A stretch of 34,984 bases of DNA, from positions 1,871,955 through 1,906,938 of the forward strand of contig NC_049990.1 in the NCBI RefSeq assembly GCF_000003815.2, in the 5' to 3' direction. Under the pieces are notes generated by a model. It was not told the DNA's origin. It searched no databases and was given only the letters and a program-made list of their open reading frames with translations. Shown here one piece after another: positions 30,140-34,984 of the stretch. Position numbers and translations under genes: made by a program. Origin of the DNA: Branchiostoma floridae (lineage: Eukaryota; Chordata; Leptocardii; Amphioxiformes; Branchiostomatidae). Numbering within the stretch: the stretch's first letter is position 1; the number at the start of each line of letters is the position of its first letter.

Positions 30140-30359
30140 TCACATTTTAAATCCCCACTGACTACTGTCTGCATACATTACCATCCGTCAGTAGCGTTGT
30201 AGACGCACATTACAGCTTCTAGCCACAGACCGGCTGTGATATCGAGTATTGGTGGATAGTCTTACAGAGATGGTGTGTATATCAACACTGTTCAGGTGTT
30301 GGGGGAATGAAATGATCAGAAAATTAGCCCCTAGTGACTTTCTAAGAAACTGTAACAGG
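30140..30359. other. Inter-unit spacer, part 1
   Basis: Standard spacer (landmarks 'gactactgtctgcatac' and 'gtagcgttgtagacgcac') immediately adjoining the broken finger array. Confidence 0.6.
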
Positions 30360-30605
30360 CCTGTGATGGTTGTGTTTCAATTTCATGTTAATGTCATTGA
30401 TCGATGTTTTTAACCAATGTATTTAGTGCTTTTGATCGACGATTTGTTAACTAGTGTAATGCTTTATGTATTTAGTCCATCATGGTCATCAGCAAAACGT
30501 TACTTAACAATTGACGATTTTAATGACTCTGTAAAGTTCCACGCAATTCAGCCCTTGGCTGCAATGTGGTAAAACTGTTACATCTGAATAAACCATTATT
30601 ATTAT
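30360..30605 (+). mobile_element. 3' fragment of a CR1-like retrotransposon
   Basis: 246-bp insertion splitting the spacer word 'aacagg|acttccgg'. It ends in a stem-loop (attcagcccttggctgc), then aataaacc and (att)n. This is the same 3' architecture as the large element at 26818-29417, but the sequence is otherwise diverged. No coding sequence remains. Confidence 0.75.
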
Positions 30606-30757
30606 ACTTCCGGTCTTCTTATCGGGTGTTCTCGTGCTCGTTTGGATGATTTGATTTGATTTATTCGGCTGTATAATAAGTAAATGTGAATTACCTACAA
30701 GTTCTCATAAGGTAACAAAATCAATGTAAAAAAAAAAAACTACATGCTTGATTTCTG
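30606..30757. other. Inter-unit spacer, part 2
   Basis: Remainder of the spacer, from 'acttccggtcttc' to the gene F poly(A) region, with a short 'gatttgatttgattta' tract. Confidence 0.5.
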
Positions 30758-31861
30758 TTTATTTAAAAACAAACTAACAAAATAGGTAATTGCAAAATAT
30801 CAAAATCAACAAAGATAGCTACTAGCTGGTAAACTAAACTTGTCTATGAAAAGCATAACTGATTCTGCTCGTTTTATTGTTCTCCTATCAGAACTTTAAA
30901 AATTGTGAGGCTAAATCATCTTCTAATCTGCTTAAAATACATGAATACAAACTACTTAGTATCAACATTAACAACAAAGATAGTTAAAACTTAAGAGCTA
31001 TTAAAGTGAACTTATATTACAAACTCAGAACGCCTGTACTAGTATTTTGTTCTATCTAAACAAAACTACATGTACAAGCCTAAAATGTGTAACGTTACGA
31101 AACATAGCTAAAAACACTATCCCTAGGAGATAAAAATACAGTTATCATCATTTCAGGTTGTAAGTTCACTTTTCCCCTCACAGACATTAACTTGCTACTG
31201 TTGATTCAATGACTATACAAAAACAATAAGTTCTAGTTTACAAAACCGATGTTACATTCTAGTTTAAAAGAACAATGTTACGTTCTAGTTAACAAAACAA
31301 TGTAAAGTTAGAACTAGTTTGTTAGAAAACTACCAAACAAGATTTACGATCATAGAAGTTAAAAGATAGGAAATCAACTTGAATACAATACGCTTTCAAC
31401 AAAAGTAACATTGTCGAAAGTAATTTTGATAACACTCCAGCTGAACTATTTTTGTGGAACCAAAATTACTTGAATAGCCTAAGATACTGGGTCACACTGG
31501 TTGAACTGTAACTTTTAACGCAAAAATTGTCCAAATCCTATCTTTGTCACGGAATGCACAATAAACCTCTCTTGTAATAATGCAGATAGAACATGTGACT
31601 CGCTAGGCAGCAGATCATAAGTTGCAATCTATGTCAGCCCCCGTCTCTGTTGCTGTATAGCATGACGTCAAAGAGGCAGTGAAACTCTCATTCAATGACA
31701 ATTTCTAAATGTTTGTGTTTAACTTTCACCCATAATGATTTCTCACAAAACAGATACTTTTCCAAATAACAGAAAAGCTAGTGTCTCAACGATGCCAAAC
31801 TGAACTGATTTTACTGAGAATAAGTAGCATATAGGTCTTCAAGATGAACAGATGTAAAGTT
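30758..31861 (-). other. Gene F: 3' UTR with poly(A) signal
   Basis: A candidate AATAAACAG spans about 30756-30763 (minus strand). The region is homologous to the other 3' UTRs in its first half but more diverged. No relic fingers are seen next to the stop, unlike genes B and D. Confidence 0.5.
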
Positions 31862-32536
31862 TTATCCTTTGTGAGTCCGCATGTGTTTCGTCAAACTATC
31901 CAACAGACTAAACTGCCTGTTGCACTCCTCACACTTGTAGGGTTTCTCGCCTGTGTGAGTCCGCATGTGTCTCTTCAGATTTCCCAGCCGACTGAACTGC
32001 TTGCTGCACACCTCACATCTGTAGGGCTTCTCCCCTGTGTGAGTCCGCATGTGACTCTTCAGCTTACCCAGCTCACTGAACTGCCTGCTGCACTCCTCAC
32101 ACCTGTAGGGTTTCTCACCTGTGTGAGTGCGCATGTGTCTCTTCAGCTTACCCAGCTCACTGAACTGCCTGCTGCACTCCTCACACCTGTAGGGTTTCTC
32201 ACCTGTGTGAGTCCGCATGTGGATTTTCAGAGCACCCAGCTGACTGAACTGCTTGCTGCACTCCTCACACCTGTAGGGTTTCTCCCCTTTGTGAGTCCGC
32301 ATGTGCGTCTTTAGATCACTCAGCTGACTAAACTGCTTGCTGCACTCCTCACACTTATAGGGTTTCTCACCTGTGTGAGTCCGCACGTGAGCCTTTAGAT
32401 TACACAGATGACTGAACTGCTTGCTGCACTCCTCACACCTGTAGGGTTTCTCCTCTCTGACAGATCGAACAGAGGAATCCTTTTTCGCCTTTCTCCTGAC
32501 GTCACCCAAACCCTGGGCACTGCTTGTTGTCGACAT
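31862..32536 (-). CDS. Gene F: C2H2 zinc-finger protein, 7 fingers
   Basis: Intact 224-residue protein. The N-terminus is [13 protein letters not shown] plus a basic stretch, followed by seven complete C2H2 fingers and ending RTHKG with TAA at 31862-31864. Contact residues (-1,2,3,6) are HCNA, QSDT, QGAI, EGKR, EGKS, RGNR and LDSK. Fingers 4 and 5 differ at only one contact position and look like a recent duplication. Finger 6 has CEVC in place of CEEC but keeps both Cys. The ATG at 32534-32536 lies 22 nt inside the exon, whose acceptor is TTTCTACAG|AAG (first exon base 32558). It is predicted to be a nuclear DNA-binding protein of unknown target. With gene A it is one of the two undamaged genes in view. 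Confidence 0.88.
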   Translation of the reverse strand: MSTTSSAQGLGDVRRKAKKDSSVRSVREEKPYRCEECSKQFSHLCNLKAHVRTHTGEKPYKCEECSKQFSQLSDLKTHMRTHKGEKPYRCEECSKQFSQLGALKIHMRTHTGEKPYRCEECSRQFSELGKLKRHMRTHTGEKPYRCEECSRQFSELGKLKSHMRTHTGEKPYRCEVCSKQFSRLGNLKRHMRTHTGEKPYKCEECNRQFSLLDSLTKHMRTHKG

Positions 32537-32558
32537 CCTCCTAGATCTGGGGCAACTT

Positions 32559-33837
32559 CTGTAGAAACAATAGGAACGATCAAGTTAGGTATATTTAATC
32601 CATACTGGCCATAGCAATGCATGAATTTTTAAGTGAGGCGTATTAAGTGGCGAAAATGTGGTCTATATTTGCCACAGAAACAGACTTTTCACGGAAAAGA
32701 GAAGCAAGAAATAGAATTCTGCCAAATTGCACGCAGAAATGACGGCCAATCACAGCATGTAAGCTCAAATGCGCTGACAAGAACCTGGTCTACAGTCTGA
32801 CGCTTTGCCTTTGGATTCCGCTTCGATTTTGTGACGAAAAACGGGTTTTTAATGAGGTGACCGTATGCGAAAGGGACCGACACCTATTGTTTACGAGCAT
32901 AACAATAGAACAAAAACAAAGGAGTGCGACTCTTGACGCTAAACGCCACCCAACGCTTGTAGCTACAGTGAAAACAAAAGAATCTCTCGAAGAAATCCGG
33001 TAACTTTTCCGGTAAAATGTGTAAAATCACTCGGTCAAACTTCAGCGAAATCGGATGGGTTTTTTTTCACGTTGTTCCCGAATGTGCGAAGAGAAAACGC
33101 TAAATTCAATGTGAAAACACGCACAAGCAAATTTGAAATCATGTCTAAAGCATAAGTTCCCGAACCTCCCCGCCAGTTACTGAACCTCCCCGTAAAATAA
33201 GGAGCACGCCATGATGATGACCAGATGGTGGGAAGTTTCCTGCCCAGGGACGGACGGAGGGGTTTACAGTATACCGTACATATTCAAGCTGCTCTCTTCA
33301 TACCAATAAGGTATTGTTTACACCAATTAACACTTGAAAGTTACCTCTGCACTTGAAAATGAACCTTAGCGAACTTGCAGTTTCACCCATTTCAATGTTC
33401 AATGGTTGCAACCTAAATAATTCTCAAAAGAAAGACCATCGGTAAACCCCTCATAATCCCTAGATGTTGTTTACGTTATCTTCTGCCCTCCTCCTCGCTT
33501 CCCCCGTGTGAATTTTGAATAAATTTGACAAAACATTTTCCTCCATTTGTCTTGTCTTGTCTTGTCGTGAAAACAGCAAGTCTACAAAATAACATGTGCA
33601 TCACTTCCAAATGCAAGCTATGGTCTTTTTTTTAATACCCACAGAAGACACAAAAAATGAAGCTGAGTTACCAGTTCCCGGGACCAAGGAGGTTAACCGG
33701 GACCATGGGAATCCAAAAAACACGACACGCTTTGGTTTTCTGTCAAATCAAGGAGGTTAAAGAAAGATTCTTTAACCTCCTTGGTCAAATCTACAGAGAT
33801 TTTGGAGTCAAAATACTAGTACACAAGATCGTCTTAC
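32559..33837 (-). other. Gene F: intron 1
   Basis: 1,279-bp intron homologous to those of the other copies. It contains a short tgtct pentamer repeat (about 33547-33567) and the hairpin insertion at 33749-33783. No coding sequence is seen. Confidence 0.7.
33749..33783. repeat. 35-bp hairpin mini-insertion
   Basis: The same 16-bp arms as at 998-1036 (CAAGGAGGTTAAAGAA) with a 3-nt loop, and the same flanking gtcaaat (33742-33748 and 33784-33790). A solo arm-like 'ccaaggaggttaacc' also lies at about 33682-33696 between two copies of 'gggacc'. Confidence 0.7.
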
Positions 33838-34130
33838 CTGAACAAACTTGAACCGTAGGCTTGCACAGAAACACCAGTAGGTTGTCTCTAAAGCCGCTTA
33901 TTTTGTGATTTTAGCTTCGGAAGGACGGGAACTTTTCCAAACCGCTGTCACTCTCGACTCGCCGAGTAAACAGGAAGACGGCGTCATGTGACCCGGAAGT
34001 AATCTTTTGTTTTGGGTCAAACATCATCTCCTGGTTATCCAATAGTTGTCGCGACATCGCTCAGCTGATAATGAGATTGTGGTAAAGCTGAGGTTGTAGT
34101 AATGAGGATATAATTTAGAAGAGCCAATTG
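33838..34130 (-). promoter_or_regulatory. Gene F: non-coding exon 1 and proximal promoter
   Basis: Exon 1 ends TTGTTCAG|GTAAG (last base 33838). The 'gggaacttttcc' block and an ETS-type CCGGAAGT (about 33992-33999) are present. Beyond about 34150 the unit sequence ends, so the YY1-type block is missing. Confidence 0.5.
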
Positions 34131-34149
34131 TATAGCCTGAGAAATAATA

Positions 34150-34341
34150 TTAGATATATTGGTGTGGATTATCTCGGGGCTTCTGGAGTTGTTTTTTCGC
34201 CCGTCAAGGCAGGTAAGTGCGTTGAGAATCTAGGGAGTTCAAGAATCCGGCGCTACGGGCAAGAATAAAGGCCCAGTGAACACATGTTGGATCCGTTGAA
34301 CGGGTGGAACCTGGACGCTATTTGAGAATAGCGTCCAGTCC
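34150..34341. other. Junction segment with perfect hairpin
   Basis: Sequence not found elsewhere in the window, joining the gene F promoter to a second exon-1 copy. It contains a perfect 12-bp stem with loop TGAG (CTGGACGCTATT at 34311-34322 and its complement at 34327-34338). The hairpin lies close to the right junction, as in Helitron 3' ends, but a canonical CTRR end is not evident. Confidence 0.4.
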
Positions 34342-34984
34342 TGGGCTACCAGTAGTCGGGACCCCCACTAAAATCAAGACGTCGATACGCTTGTTTTCTG
34401 TCAAATCTAGAGAAGCTTTAGGGTCAAAATACAACAGATCGTCTTACCTGAACAAAGTTGAACACTAGCCTTGCACACAAACACCAGTAGGTTGTCTCCA
34501 AAGCCGCTTATTTTGTGATTTTAGTTCCGGAAGGCCGGGAACTTTTCCAAACCGTTGTCTGCCTCGATTTTCCGAATAAACAGGAAGATGGTAGTACGTG
34601 ACCCGGAAGTATTCTATTGTTCTGGGTCAAACATCACCCCCTGGTTACGCCCAAAAAGTAGTTACTCAAGCAACTGGATATGGTTTTGGAAACGGTCAAA
34701 CGTTTCAACTGGAGTCCACCAGTTTTCGTCAGTGACACTGAATTGATCTGGAAGAAACAGGTCTTTTATACTCTAACTAAGAATGAAGACAATTTCAGAT
34801 GTCCAATAGGAAACGTTGCAAGACAATTCATGTTGAAGACAATTGGGATTCCAACGAAAACAAAGGTTAAGGCAAAGTCAAGCTGAAGACAATTTGGATT
34901 TCAAAGGAAAGCAAGGACAGTTAATGCAAATGAGTCAATTAGCTCCTTTTGTTTTAGTTGCAAGAGCTAAAAGTTTTGTTGCGT
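34342..34984 (-). promoter_or_regulatory. Copy G: extra exon 1 and promoter, gene B type
   Basis: A second exon-1 block with donor GTTCAG|GTAAG (last exon base 34448), the 'gggaacttttcc' block and an ETS-type CCGGAAGT. It closely follows 8965-9490 of gene B, including 'gactggctt'-free divergence after the promoter, the 'gctgaagacaattt' repeats and the agctcct palindrome. It differs by an extra block of about 110 bp at 34630-34760. No finger exon lies between it and gene F, so it is either an orphan promoter or an alternative first exon for gene F. Confidence 0.5.

Overview
The window looks like animal, and most likely amphioxus (Branchiostoma), genomic DNA. It is AT-rich and intron-bearing, full of non-LTR, Penelope-like, SINE and DNA-transposon debris. 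It is dominated by polydactyl C2H2 zinc-finger (ZNF) genes of a very uniform type ([27 protein letters not shown], shown as a pattern). The species call is inference from style. There are no bacterial-type operons, and assembly gaps lie at 70-192 and 12535-12944.

The backbone is a head-to-tail array of about seven copies of one gene unit, all transcribed from the minus strand. Read 5' to 3' on the minus strand, an intact unit has: (i) a promoter and non-coding exon 1 with a conserved ETS-type CCGGAAGT and, in three copies, a YY1-type AAAATGGCGGC; (ii) a CAG|GTAAG splice donor; (iii) an intron of about 1.2 kb; (iv) a TCTACAG| acceptor 22-23 nt upstream of the ATG; (v) one coding exon with a short basic N-terminus ([13 protein letters not shown]-) and 6-10 fingers; (vi) a 3' UTR of about 1 kb, often containing decayed fingers, ending near a conserved AATAAACAG poly(A) signal; (vii) a conserved spacer.

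From left to right: gene 0 has only intron, exon 1 and promoter in view (193-1460). Gene A is intact with 10 fingers (2916-3857). Gene B has 8 fingers plus a broken ninth (7052-7858), and its upstream spacer is replaced by a SINE and a Penelope-like fragment. Gene C has 8 fingers and its 5' part falls in a gap (11846-12534); its intron carries a pogo-like element. Gene D has 6 fingers and then a frameshift (18816-19460); its intron is expanded to 4.2 kb by a long-terminal-inverted-repeat element with a nested hAT-like MITE. Gene E is a promoterless, duplicated finger array split by a CR1-like retrotransposon (26103-30139). Gene F is intact with 7 fingers (31862-32536). An extra exon-1/promoter copy, G, closes the window (34340-34984) and resembles that of gene B.

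The proteins are predicted sequence-specific DNA-binding nuclear factors. Within each finger, variation is concentrated at the DNA-contact positions of the helix, as expected of a rapidly diversifying ZNF family. The most informative features are the history marks: an unequal-crossover junction that used a retrotransposon allele, a 21-bp minisatellite grown from single-copy spacer DNA, a 35-39 bp hairpin insertion shared by only two gene copies, and an internal 167-bp duplication that copied its own frameshift.
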